DNA from: Haberlea rhodopensis
Taxonomy: Eukaryota > Streptophyta > Magnoliopsida > Lamiales > Gesneriaceae
Assembly: GCA_907163345.1 (NCBI GenBank)
Contig: CAJQUN010000153.1
Location: 1,178,001 to 1,242,000 of the forward strand
Direction: 5' to 3'
Length of the DNA stretch: 64,000 nt
The translations under genes and the position numbers were made by a program. Shown piece by piece: positions 1 to 10,125 of the stretch; within the stretch, counting starts at the first letter, position 1, and the number at the start of each line of letters is the position of its first letter. The notes below the pieces were generated by a model. That model ran no database searches, was not told the DNA's origin, and saw only the letters and a program-made list of their open reading frames with translations.

Positions 1-2291
1 TGAGTCACTAGTTGACGAGACCATTATGCCGAGCAGGTTTGCTCGATGAATTATTGGATGCGTCGTACAAGAAGTGTACCGCAGCACACATTTGAGGTAA
101 ATATTTTACGAGTAGTGATATCTTTGGGTATACTCGTTGGGATGGCTATGACCAAATGACTGGTGTTAGGAGTAGTTATTGAGGGAAACTACTTGCATGT
201 ATCGATGTGACGTATGATGGACATAGTCACACCCACAGATGAAGGTGTGTGATAAATCCTAATGGATTAGGATTGCATTGTGTTTGAATAGGACATCGGG
301 ATGTCCATGGTGCTTTGGTATAAGAGGAATGTTGGGTGATGACCCACTACTCTAATGGGTGGTACGGTATGGTATACCGGGATGGAACGTATGATGCGTT
401 GGTAGGTTTGGTATGAACCTAAGGAGGCAGCGATTTGCTAGCCGGGTATTGTAGCAGTGCTATAGTGTGCTTGTTGGAGCCATTATACTGCTCGTTGGAA
501 CCGAGTTTGGTAAATCGTATGGTGATACGATGAGGGATATGGTAGACTCTTGTAGTCACTATGTTGCATAAGGTTTGAGGCATGGAATACCTCATGAGAA
601 CGTTTTACGTCGAATGTTTTGAGGGACTTGTACTGAGACAACTCAATTTTGTTGGGAATACCAACGTGAGTGTCAACAAGTCGTTGCTAGCTCTGGTTGA
701 GAATCCCTGCATATGGAATGCAATGGGAGACACGATCGAAAATTTGGAATACAGTTAGTGGGGTGACACTATTATATTGATAGTATCTCTTGGAGAGATT
801 TGGAACTTACTTTCACGGAGACAGTTGGTTTTGATCGAGGGTTGATTGTGAATCAGCCATGGTAAGCGATGGCTTTATTTTTTTTGTGAGAAGTACGAGG
901 AGGCGTCTCTGGGGAGATGCTCGAGGATTGTGGAGTACTATGGTATTAGTATAGAGCATCGTTAGATGTGTATACGTCGTGTATACAAATTTTGATTTGG
1001 TAATAGTGGCAGGGATGCACTATTCTGAACCAGTTGTGTATTTCCTGGTTCTGGGATACACTTTGGTATAAATGTATCCAAGTTTTCCGAACGGTGGTTC
1101 GAGGTTGAAAGGTCATGGATTCATGACACTTTCCTTGTGAGAAAGCGGTATTGATATACCTACCTATTGTGAATCTTTGGATGATTCAATGAGTCGGTTT
1201 GTGTGGTGTTGATGTTGGAATCACACCATTGGTCATTGGTTCGTCAATCATCATTCTCTACTGTGTGAGAATGACTGAGGATTGACAGTTGTATTTGTGG
1301 CTTATGGGTATGGTTGGAGATACCCGAGTCGAGTGCATTGGGTATGCATGTAGTATTGGTGTATATGCATGCATACCTGTGTGTGTATATGAACGCCCGC
1401 ATTTTGGTACTTGTCGAGCCTCGGGTTAGTATGCTTGGATGGATAAATCTCTGGTGAGAGATCGCGGCATCTTGAGATTGATAATCTCAACGACACGATG
1501 TATTCTGAAGAATGACCGTGAGGTCTGTTGACTCCCTTGAGGAGGGATTGTCGTGTATCGAGGCCATGGTAGATCATTACTGGGTAATTTGATAGCCTCC
1601 CTGCGTTAGGATTGTTGAATCCTAGGGTAAACGAGGGATGACCAGGTTCAGGTTTGTTGAGTGTCGTTGTCGACGCAGGTGGCGAGAATGCAATCGATTT
1701 TGTCTTGCATTTCACTATGGAAACTTGAGACCTTGTGGAGTCTCGATAGTGTGTTTGGACTAAGATGTGATTTCTTGGAACACACGGATGTAAACATCTT
1801 TGGAGATGTGTTTTGTGTTGATCGGTGGTCGTGAGTTGCCCGATCCGTGTTGCAAAGTGGTGCAACTACTCCTTTGATGGAGATGGATTTGGAAAGCGGA
1901 AACCGGGTGTAGTTTAGGTACACTGTTGTGTACTGGTGGTTTCTTTGGTAACGATGTATGTTTAACATCGTTGGCTAAGTCATAGAGATATCATTGAGGC
2001 GATATCTATTTTGGGTTCACGAATGATTCGTTTGGTTAGCAGTTAGGGTTGACCGGCTGCTTTTGGGTGGTTAGCATCGGGGCATGCTGACGTTCTTTTG
2101 AGATGGTGATGATCTGGGAGATTTACTCCATTCCAGATTTTGGTGCGAGATCGGTGTCCTCGCGGTTGGTGTGTCGTTCATGTTTTGTTCATGACTCGAC
2201 GATGTAGATCCGTTTGGATTGTGTGGTCTCGGCGATACGTGGAGTATGCCAGTGCAAATTTCGAGGAAGAAATTTTATTAGTGGGGGATAT
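1..2291 (+). mobile_element. LARD-A internal domain (non-coding, hairpin-rich), 3' part
   Basis: This is the interior of a large non-autonomous LTR retrotransposon whose 5' part lies outside the window. It directly abuts the LTR at 2292, and its last bases (TTTCGAGGA then a GTGGGGGATA purine run) are the polypurine tract used to prime plus-strand DNA. No frame gives a gag, protease, reverse transcriptase or integrase motif. A second copy lies inverted at 43400-45990 in LARD-B. What is seen instead is a string of short inverted repeats, for example 255-274, 291-306, 1027-1051, 1054-1079, 1251-1274, 1472-1490, 1607-1624 and 1951-1971. Loops are mostly A/G/T with few C. Large non-coding LTR elements of this kind are known as LARDs; assignment to that class is inference from structure. 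Confidence 0.75.
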
Positions 2292-4637
2292 TGTGATGCC
2301 CGTGAATTAATGGTGTTAATCCCGGTGTGGTAATGATCCTTAATGGATTTTATTTGTGGCAATTATGAATTAATTACGGTGTTGGGACTCCCGAGGATTT
2401 TTAAATCCGGTATTTGGAGTCGTTGGATCCAAGAGTTGAGATTATATTATCATCGTGGTGATAACCTTGGAATTTGGTTTTTGGTGAGATCTGGGGTCCG
2501 GAGTACTTTGTACTGGGGCTGGTAATGGAAATGGAGATTGTGATGTAATTATTGAATACAGATGATTTTTAATGAGTCGTGATGTAATTGTGAAGGACTC
2601 GGGATTTGGGAGTTTCGGTACAATACATACCAAGTGGACTCGGTGTTCCGGGATTACACAAATCATTTCCCCCTCTCTCGTCTCATCCACGTCTCTCTCT
2701 TTCCCCCCAAACCCCTCTTTTCTCCCTTTGGTAAAAATGGCTGGAAGCTTGGGCCGAGAGCCGGATTTCTCGAAGAAAAGTTGGTAATCTCCTTCCCCTC
2801 GCCTTTATCTTCATTTTGATTGTAGAATTGTTGATTTTGGTTAGGATTTGAGTAGAGTATGGAATTTGGGAATTTTTGTTAAAAATTTGAACGTTGGGTT
2901 TTGGTGTTTTTATTGGTTTTAAATTGAATATTGGAGGTGTTGAAAGAGTTAGGGGTGTTGGTTTTGAGTTTGGGTGTTAAAAACACCATTGAAGCTCGAG
3001 TTTTTCGGAAAATTGCAGCTCGCGATCGATTGCGGCTTGGCGCCGATCGATCGGACGAGAAACTGATTTTATGAGGAAGATGCACGGTGCAACGATCGAT
3101 CGCTAAGTCTCAGCGCTCGATCGCGAGGAGTCTGGCGATCGATCGCGAAGACTTGGCGATTGATCGCGAAGGGGCTATGCCCGGCAGTAAGGTTGCGCGA
3201 TCGATCACGCGTGAATGACGATCGATCGCGGCTTTGTGGATTGAGTTTTTTTAAAACTTTGTTAAAACATAGGTTTTTGGATTTGGGGTTTAAATAGCCG
3301 ATTCTCGGGGCAATGTCTACATTCTAATGTGAATGCTATACTTTTAAAATGGAGTGGTTGGAGCCAAATTTTAATGAAAATATGGAATTACTCGATTTAG
3401 TAAATTGGCTAACCTTTGAACATATAAAATGGAATATTTTGGGTATTACGCATGCTTAGCCCGGAGTCTTTTAAAATGGCTAATCGTCATGGATTGACGA
3501 TAGGTTTGGAGGTTGTGAACGTGCTTGGGCACGTGGTTGCATGCTTGTGTTTAATTGTGAGTTATTTATGTGTTAGCACATAATTCATCGGGTCGCGGGA
3601 CTCAGTCAATGTTTGGTTCAGACTACGGAATCATAAGGTACGTATAACTTACGAGCATAGTCTTTCATATTATTGCAACTGTGAAATGCATGATTATTGG
3701 TATTTGCAATAAATGGATACATATATTGGGAATTATATGGTGCCGTTTTTTGAGCGAGCAATGATTGGATGATATCGCTGTTGAGCAAACATCGGCTGTG
3801 ACGCCGCCGCTGTTGAGCATGCGTGAGATTAAAATGCCGCTATTGTGGAGCGTGCGATGAAATAGAACTATGGAACTATTAGTGAGATATATTGAATATA
3901 TGTAATCATTGTTTAATGATTTGATTTTATTGATTTTGGTATCAGTATATGGGGAACGGATTTGTTAATCAATGTAATGATTAACTAGCTTTTGGAAATT
4001 TGATGGTTTCGGTTATTTTGAGAACATGAACAGCACAGGGGATCCAGGATGAGGATGATGCCATCCAGGGAGTGTCTTTTAATATTCATAGTCTTTACAT
4101 TGTGTAAATTATGAATTGTATTATTGTACTTATTGGATTGGTAGTATTGGTATGCTCACCCCGTGTGGGGGTTGTCTCTGTTGGGGCAGGTGAATAGGTA
4201 CATCGATGGCTTTGGAGTTGAGCTTGAGCTGTTGATTGGAGGTACTTCCAGGACTGAAGTGCCAGTGGCAGTATCGTGTTGGGTACTTTATACATTAAAA
4301 TACACATTCACTCTTTTGATGCTCGCATGTGAGCACTATTATATGTGTATATGAGTTGTTTAAAGGGCGTGGGCCCTTCTCTTTTCATTTATTGGTCGCA
4401 TGCAATTATTTATTGAATTGCTAAATGAACTGAGAACATGTTAGTGTATTATAAGGGTGCATGATATGTATGTGGAATTGGTTTGGTTAAAGTGGACATT
4501 ATGTGGAATAATGTAAGAAATTTTATTATTGTTATGTTATGCTATGGTAGCATGGTTTCATTTCCCTTGATTACATGATTGTATGCACTAAATACATGGT
4601 ACACTAATAGAGGGTTAAGAGCACGGGGGTCCTTACA
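2292..4637 (+). repeat. LARD-A 3' LTR (2,346 bp)
   Basis: Long terminal repeat starting TGTGATGCCCG and ending GGGTCCTTACA, matching the boundaries of the LARD-B 3' LTR at 41045-43399 on the other strand. It contains a pyrimidine-rich stretch (2665-2720), a cluster of about eight CGATCGATCG-like palindromes (3021-3232) and a segment of GCTGTTGAGC/GCGAGCA short repeats (3750-3860). It inserted into the 5' LTR of the Sirevirus-like element that follows; the first bases after it, TAATT, would be the target duplication, but the partner copy is off the window. Short open frames inside are not coding. Confidence 0.85.
3021..3232 (+). repeat. CGATCGATCG palindrome cluster in LARD-A LTR
   Basis: About eight copies of a palindromic 8- to 10-mer (CGATCGATCG and one-base variants) spaced roughly 20-45 bp apart. 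The same cluster recurs in the same place in every LARD LTR here (42480-42676, 57253-57464, 62376-62604) and in both gypsy-B LTRs. In LARD-C it lies about 400 bp downstream of a TATATATA box, so it should be transcribed as part of the 5' leader. Function is unknown. Confidence 0.85.
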
Positions 4638-5925
4638 TAATTTGATGTTAAGATGGCCAAAACGCTTCTGCAAGTCACGCCATGTGCTGCTACATCCAGC
4701 AAACTTATAGCAGGATCATCAACTTGTATTTCGAGCATAACTCTCTCATACGAACTCGAAATCGAGAGATTCTTGATTCTTTGGAAAGCTAAGAGAAAGG
4801 GATACAACTTTCATGTTGATCACTTTGCCAAGAAATCAACGAATCAAGATCTATAACCAAGATAATAGAACAACAAATGTTGGACAACAAGGTTGGCAAC
4901 AGATCTTGGGCCAGCGGAGTTTGAAGTAATAAAGGCCAGCAGAGTTTGAATCAATAAAGGCCAGCGGACTTCAAAGTAGTAAAGGCCAGCGGACTTCAAA
5001 GTAGTAAAGGCCAGCGGACTTCAAACCAGTAGGGGCCAGCGGACTTCGAATCAGTAGAGGCAACGAACTTCGAGCAGCGGACTCGACCATCAGACTTCCA
5101 AAAATAGCCCAAAAAAGCAGAATATGATCGTTACAAGCTCAGGAAACTTACCAAAACTCTTCCAACGGTTATATTATTGTATCTAACATATATATCATTA
5201 TTTTGGGCTATATGTACATGATTTGGAAGCTCAAAATAATAGCTAATTGAAGATCAATCCAAGCCTTCCAAAGAAAACTCACTTGGGATTCAATTAGGGA
5301 ACTTCAAAGAACAAATCTGCTAAATGAAGAGCAACTCCTCAAACCTTTGGCACCTCTTTCAAGCTCATATCATATTTGTTAGGAGATTATTTGTGCCTTT
5401 GTATTCACTCTATTTATTGTATTAGTCAGCTAAAATAGAAGATTGAATACCATTGTAATAGTTGGTAATTTATCACAACTGAGTGAGGTCTTTGCATGTG
5501 AGATATTAAAGAACATGCTCTTTTTGGACTGTGTGGGATATGAGTTTAGGCTATCTGTGTGATATTAGCCTAAGTAGGTTGTATACTGAAAAGTATAAAC
5601 CAAAGTCTTCTAGAGTATCCTTCCATGAGATGCAAAAAGGGGAGACGTAAAAGGATCACACCACCTTCGAACTTTCATAAACAAATGCTTGTGTATTTAC
5701 TTTCTTCCATTCATTTACCTTACTGTTTTTATGTATGTTCTTGAATACCTTTATAATGGTTAATCAGTTATAGAGCAGGTTATGTCGAGTGTCTTCTAAT
5801 CAATTTTGTAACCGAACTCGATATAATCTCCCGGTGTAATTATTTTAAGAACACGAGCTATTGAAGCTCAAGTGGGTTGAACTCGGAAGTGGATTGGCCA
5901 CCCACCCCCGGAATCGATCCTAACA
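4638..5925 (+). repeat. Sirevirus-like copia, 5' LTR (truncated at left)
   Basis: Matches the 3' LTR at 6767-8402 from about base 425 of that repeat onward and ends in CTAACA. The missing first ~430 bp were cut off by insertion of LARD-A. It is followed after two bases by TGGTATCAGAGC, the primer-binding site complementary to initiator Met tRNA (5928-5939). It contains a minisatellite of GGCCAGCGGACTTC units. Confidence 0.85.
4908..5085 (+). repeat. ~26-bp minisatellite GGCCAGCGGACTTC... in the LTR
   Basis: Six to seven tandem copies of a unit that begins GGCCAGCGGACTTC and continues with AAAGTAGTAAA-type sequence. The paired LTR has a shorter version at 7456-7569 with four or five copies, so the number has changed since the element inserted. 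Confidence 0.85.
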
Positions 5926-6766
5926 AATGGTATCAGAGCAGGTTGTTCTTGGAGAACATTTTAACCGATTTTAGACTGAAATCTTTTAAAGAAAACTTTC
6001 TCATGAGCATAAAATTATTTTCATAGCATAATTTTCAAAAACTTGGTGTATGAAAATTTTTGGCATAAAAATCAATTTCATTGCATTCAATATGCACGAG
6101 AATAATTTAAAATGTATTTTAAATGTTCAAGTTTTCTTTCAATCTGTTCTAAACTCATTTTAAGATTAAAATTGTTATCTTGAGATTTTTTCTAACAATT
6201 TTTGAAGCATTTTAGTTTTCTGGCAGCTTGCAGCGACTTTGGGAAAATTGGCATAACTTCTTGCTCGGATGTCCAAATGACAAACCGCTTTTTGCGTTGC
6301 AAACTAGACTTATAGAGAATTGCAGCGGTATAGGTCTTACAACCCAAACTTGCTTTAGGAAAAGCAGTTTATCAGTTTAATTTGGACTAAGTGTGCTACC
6401 ACCGAAAAGATGAAATGAATATTGTTGAGTTTGGTCAAGAAATTCAAATATGTTGAAAAGTATGTTGTACCCATTATAAAAAGATGTTGTTTTTGTTAAA
6501 ATTTAATGTTCATTGCATTTTTTTTAATTTATTATATCCGACCACATTTACCCCTCACTTGCTCAAATTTTCAAATCTTTTGAAATTAAGGAGGGGAGTT
6601 TAATCTTAATCCTTGAGGGGGGTAGATTTCATTTGTCTTCCTTTTTTATTCACACAAAAAGGGGGAGAAATATATTTAAATAATAATATGGTTTCTTGTC
6701 ATGCAACATTGTGCTTTAATGTTCATAGTTTTATTCAAGTTTTGTGATCATCAAAAAGAGGGAGAT
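5926..6766 (+). mobile_element. Sirevirus-like copia, deleted interior (841 bp)
   Basis: The space between the two LTRs is only 841 bp. It opens with an initiator-Met primer-binding site and a Sirevirus-like untranslated leader. It closes with several purine runs (GGAGGGGAG near 6590, GGGGGG near 6616, AAAAAGGGGGAGAAA near 6655) and a final tract AAAAAGAGGGAGAT just before the LTR. Multiple polypurine runs before the 3' LTR are typical of Sireviruses. No gag or pol coding sequence remains, so this copy cannot act alone; it is either a large deletion or a short non-autonomous form. Confidence 0.75.
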
Positions 6767-8402
6767 TGTTGGGTTTTGGAAACCCGAATAATCTTGGTTT
6801 TGATGTTAACAAAACTTGTTATAGTGTTGCTAATATATTTCATCAAGTGTGCAGTTCATAGATGATATTATATAGCTTGATGATGTGCTAAGAAATGGTT
6901 TTGAGTTTGGTTGCTGAAATGAGATATCTCGTACATCGAAACGATAACCAACTCAATTTACTACAAGTCGTATTTCAGGCCATCAGACCTGATTCGAAGG
7001 TTTACATGACGAAAACATGTCTGCAAGAGCTTGCTGGTGCAAAAGCTGAAACAGCAGCGGGTAGATTGTAGAAGTTGTGGTATATCAGCCATAACTCTCA
7101 GTTCGCTTATCGAAACGGGACGATTCTATATGGGTTGGAAAGCTAAGACAAAGATCTACAAATCATCTTTAGAAGTCAAAGACTGAATCGGACAATAAGA
7201 TGTACAAAAATATTCTGTAATTCACGCAATGTGCTACTACATCCAGCAAACTTACAGAAGAAGCATCACCTTGTATTTGAGCATAACTCTCTCATAGGAA
7301 CTCGAAATCGAGCGATTCTTGGTTCCGTGGAAAGCTAAGAGAAATGGCTACAACTTTTATGTTGATCACTTTGCCCAGAAATCAACGAATCAAGAGCTGA
7401 AACCAAGAGAATAGAACAACAGATGTTTGATAGCAAGGTTGGCAGCAGACCTTGGGCCAGCGGACTTCGAAGTAGTAAAGGCCAGCGGACTTCGAACCAA
7501 TCGAGGCCAGCGGACTTCGAACCAATCGAGGCCAGCGGACTTCAAGCAGCGGACTCGAAAAGCGGACTGGACCATCAGACTTTCAAAAATTGCCCAGAAA
7601 GCAGAATATGACCGTTGCAAGCTCAGGAAACTTACCAAAACTCTTCCAACAGCTATATTTTTTTATCTAACATATATATTATTATTTGGGGCTATATATA
7701 TGATTTGAAAGCTCAATAACAGCTGATTGAAGATCAATTCAAGCCTACCAAAGCAAACCCACTTGGGATTCAATTGGGGAACTTCAAAGAACAAATCTGC
7801 TAAATGAAGAGCAACTCCTCAAACCTTTGACACCTCTTTCAAGCTCATATCAGATCTGTTAGGAGATAATTTTTTCCTTTGTATTCACTCTATTTATTGT
7901 ATAGATGAGCTAAAATAGAAGAGTGAATGTCATTGTAACAGTTGGTTATTTATTATAACTGGGTGAGGTCTTTGCATGTGAGACATTAAAGAACATGCTC
8001 TTTGTGGACTGTGTGGGCTAGGAATTTAGGCTATATGTGTGGTATTAGCCTAAGTAGGTTGTATACTGAAAAGTGTAAACCAAAGTCTTCTAGTGTATTT
8101 TTCCATGAGATGGGAAAAGGGGAGATGTAGAAGTATTACACCACTTTCGAACTTCCATAAACAAATGCTTGTGTTTTTAGTTTACTGCATTCATTTACCT
8201 TACTATTTTTACTTTTTTGCATACCTTTAAAATGGTTAATTTGTTATAGGGCGGGTTAAGTCGAGTGTCTTCTGCTCGGTTTTGTAACCGAACTCGATAT
8301 AATCTCTCGGTGCAGTTATTTGAAGAACACGAGCTATTGAAGCTCAAGTTGGTTGAACTCAATTGTGGATTGACCACCCACCCCTGGAATCGATACCTAA
8401 CA
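6767..8402 (+). repeat. Sirevirus-like copia, 3' LTR (1,636 bp)
   Basis: Full-length LTR beginning TGTTGGGTTTTGGAAACC and ending CGATACCTAACA. The opening (TGTTGG..., then GATGTTAACAAA) is characteristic of Sirevirus LTRs. It holds two copies of a ~75-bp motif starting CATAACT (7089-7162 and 7281-7358) and the GGCCAGCGGACTTC minisatellite (7456-7569). Confidence 0.85.
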
Positions 8403-8960
8403 TACTATAAATAAAGAAGTACTCCCTAAATATGCCAAACTCCTATGAGATCTCCTGAACTGTTCCTGTTCTCACAATATCCATAATCATCAATCCCATA
8501 ATAGATAATAAGTTAAATCATTCCGACAATGATTTACTGTAATCACATGCATTTCGATTATCAATTTACACATTAACTCTCATTATATCATATCACTCGC
8601 TTGACAGCGGCGATACCCTAAACCATTACACGCTCAACAGCGGCATCACCATAACTCATTGCACGCTCAACAGCGGCATGACCATAAATCATTGCACGCT
8701 CAACAGCGGCATCACCATAAATCATTGCACGCTCAACAACGGCATCACCATAAATCATTGCACATTCAAAGGTGCTTTCGAACACCATAAACATATAAAT
8801 CAACAATTATGTTAACAATTATAACCTACAAGGCTCGTACGTCTTTACGTACTAATTTAAACACAACAAAGATATATTATTAGTTTAATCACTAATATAA
8901 TATACTTACATATGCTCGTACGTCACACGTACCATAAGATTGACGACATGATTGAACATC
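8403..8960 (-). repeat. Diverged LARD-like LTR fragment
   Basis: Read on the - strand this resembles part of the LARD LTR. It shares the GTTCCTGTTCTCA and AACAATGATT stretches seen near 41645-41765, the GCTCAACAGCGGCA repeats and the CTCGTACGTCACACGTACC hairpin that matches 42087-42104. It is clearly more diverged than the other LARD copies and has no intact ends, so it is an old fragment or a related family. Confidence 0.6.
8597..8761. repeat. 33-bp tandem repeat, five copies
   Basis: Five head-to-tail units containing CGCTCAACAGCGGCATCACC followed by ATAAATCATTGCA, nearly identical in the last four. The unit is an expanded version of a hairpin segment found once or twice in the LARD LTR. 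The repeat keeps a frame open on the - strand; that is a by-product of a 33-bp (multiple of three) unit, not a gene. Confidence 0.9.
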
Positions 8961-9351
8961 CTAGACAACCGGAGGCTCGGACAATATCTGTATTGAATAT
9001 CAATTCAATATCAATAACCCATTAATCCTTTAAAACATAGATTTGACATGCTTCACAGTAGAATCAATTACGATTCAACATACTCCGTATACTACTCATA
9101 TCATCCCATTCTATCATTTATTCATTGAGTAATCAATTAACTCTAACAAGTAGTACATTTATTACTAAGGTTCTATATGGATTTATCTATCCCAAAACTC
9201 ATCAATGACTGATAATTCTTAGAACCCCAACACTTAGCATAACTTTTATGCTCACAAAGAAATCTCATGTCCAAATAATTAATCAACAATGGACCGATAA
9301 AAGTCCTCGAAAATCAAAGGAGAACCCAATTTCATTTTCAAAATTCAACTC
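8961..9351. other. Unassigned AT-rich stretch
   Basis: No gene, terminal repeat or known motif recognised. It joins the LARD-like fragment to the broken end of copia4. A TTTTCGAGGAC-like string on the - strand near 9304-9314 resembles the end of a Tekay-type interior, which is too little to call. Confidence 0.4.
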
Positions 9352-10120
9352 TTACCGATCGAGTAAGAGTTGAATCATCTGTCCTCTAGTTCTGAGAGGA
9401 GCAAGATGGTTACATATGACGTGCTCAGGTGGATGATTCTTCTTCCACCGGATCGGAGGTCCAAGAAGATTTGTTCCTTCATCAGTACAAATTTGAGTTG
9501 GTAGCTCAGTAGACTGGATTGATTCATCGTTGGCATTTGCTATATCTACTGCAGTAGGGGTTGAAACAGTTGCGTCCTCGGCAGCAGGGTTCAGCTCTTG
9601 TGGAACAGCAGGAACCTCTGCTTGCGCTTCCGGGACTTCTGGCTCTAAAATGCACTCGACCCTTCTACTGTAATCCAACTCATCATCATAGTCATTATCA
9701 ATATGAGTATTTTCTAATCGATTACTCAAATTATTGATTTGCAGTTCAGATGTAGAATTATCAAGAGATTCATCAAATTTTACGTGAATATATTCTTCTT
9801 TTGTTGTTCTATTATTAAATACTCTAAATGCCTCACTAATAACAGAGTGGCCAAGAAATATTCCTGCATCGGATTTAGCATCAAACGCGGTGAGATGAGT
9901 CTTTCCATTGTTATGAATAAAAAATTTGCAACCAAACACATGGAAATAAGAAATATTTGGCTTACGGCCATTCCAGATCTCATAAGGTGTTTTGTTTGCT
10001 CGTTTATTAATCATCGATCTGTTCTGAGTATAACAAGTTGTATTAACTGCTTCTGCCCAAAATCTCTGAGAGATTTCTGACTCTGCAAGCATAGTTCGCG
10101 CAACTTCTTTCAAAGTGTGG
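9352..10120 (-). pseudogene. Copia4 polyprotein: end of integrase and linker (broken)
   Basis: On the - strand the protein reads from integrase (LKEVARTML...FWAEAVNTTCYTQNRS) through the conserved KTPYEIWNGRKPNISYFHVFGC and GIFLGHS motifs into the acidic, Pro/Ala-rich linker before the reverse transcriptase. The reverse transcriptase, RNase H and 3' LTR are missing; the element stops at 9352. The upstream part of integrase continues at 11590, displaced by a solo LTR that landed between the AERKN and TLKEVA motifs. Confidence 0.85.
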
Positions 10121-10125
10121 TTCTT

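Noticed and set aside
8597..8761. Regular 33-bp repeats resembling a CRISPR array
   Set aside because: Units are contiguous with no unique spacers, and the setting is plant retrotransposon DNA.
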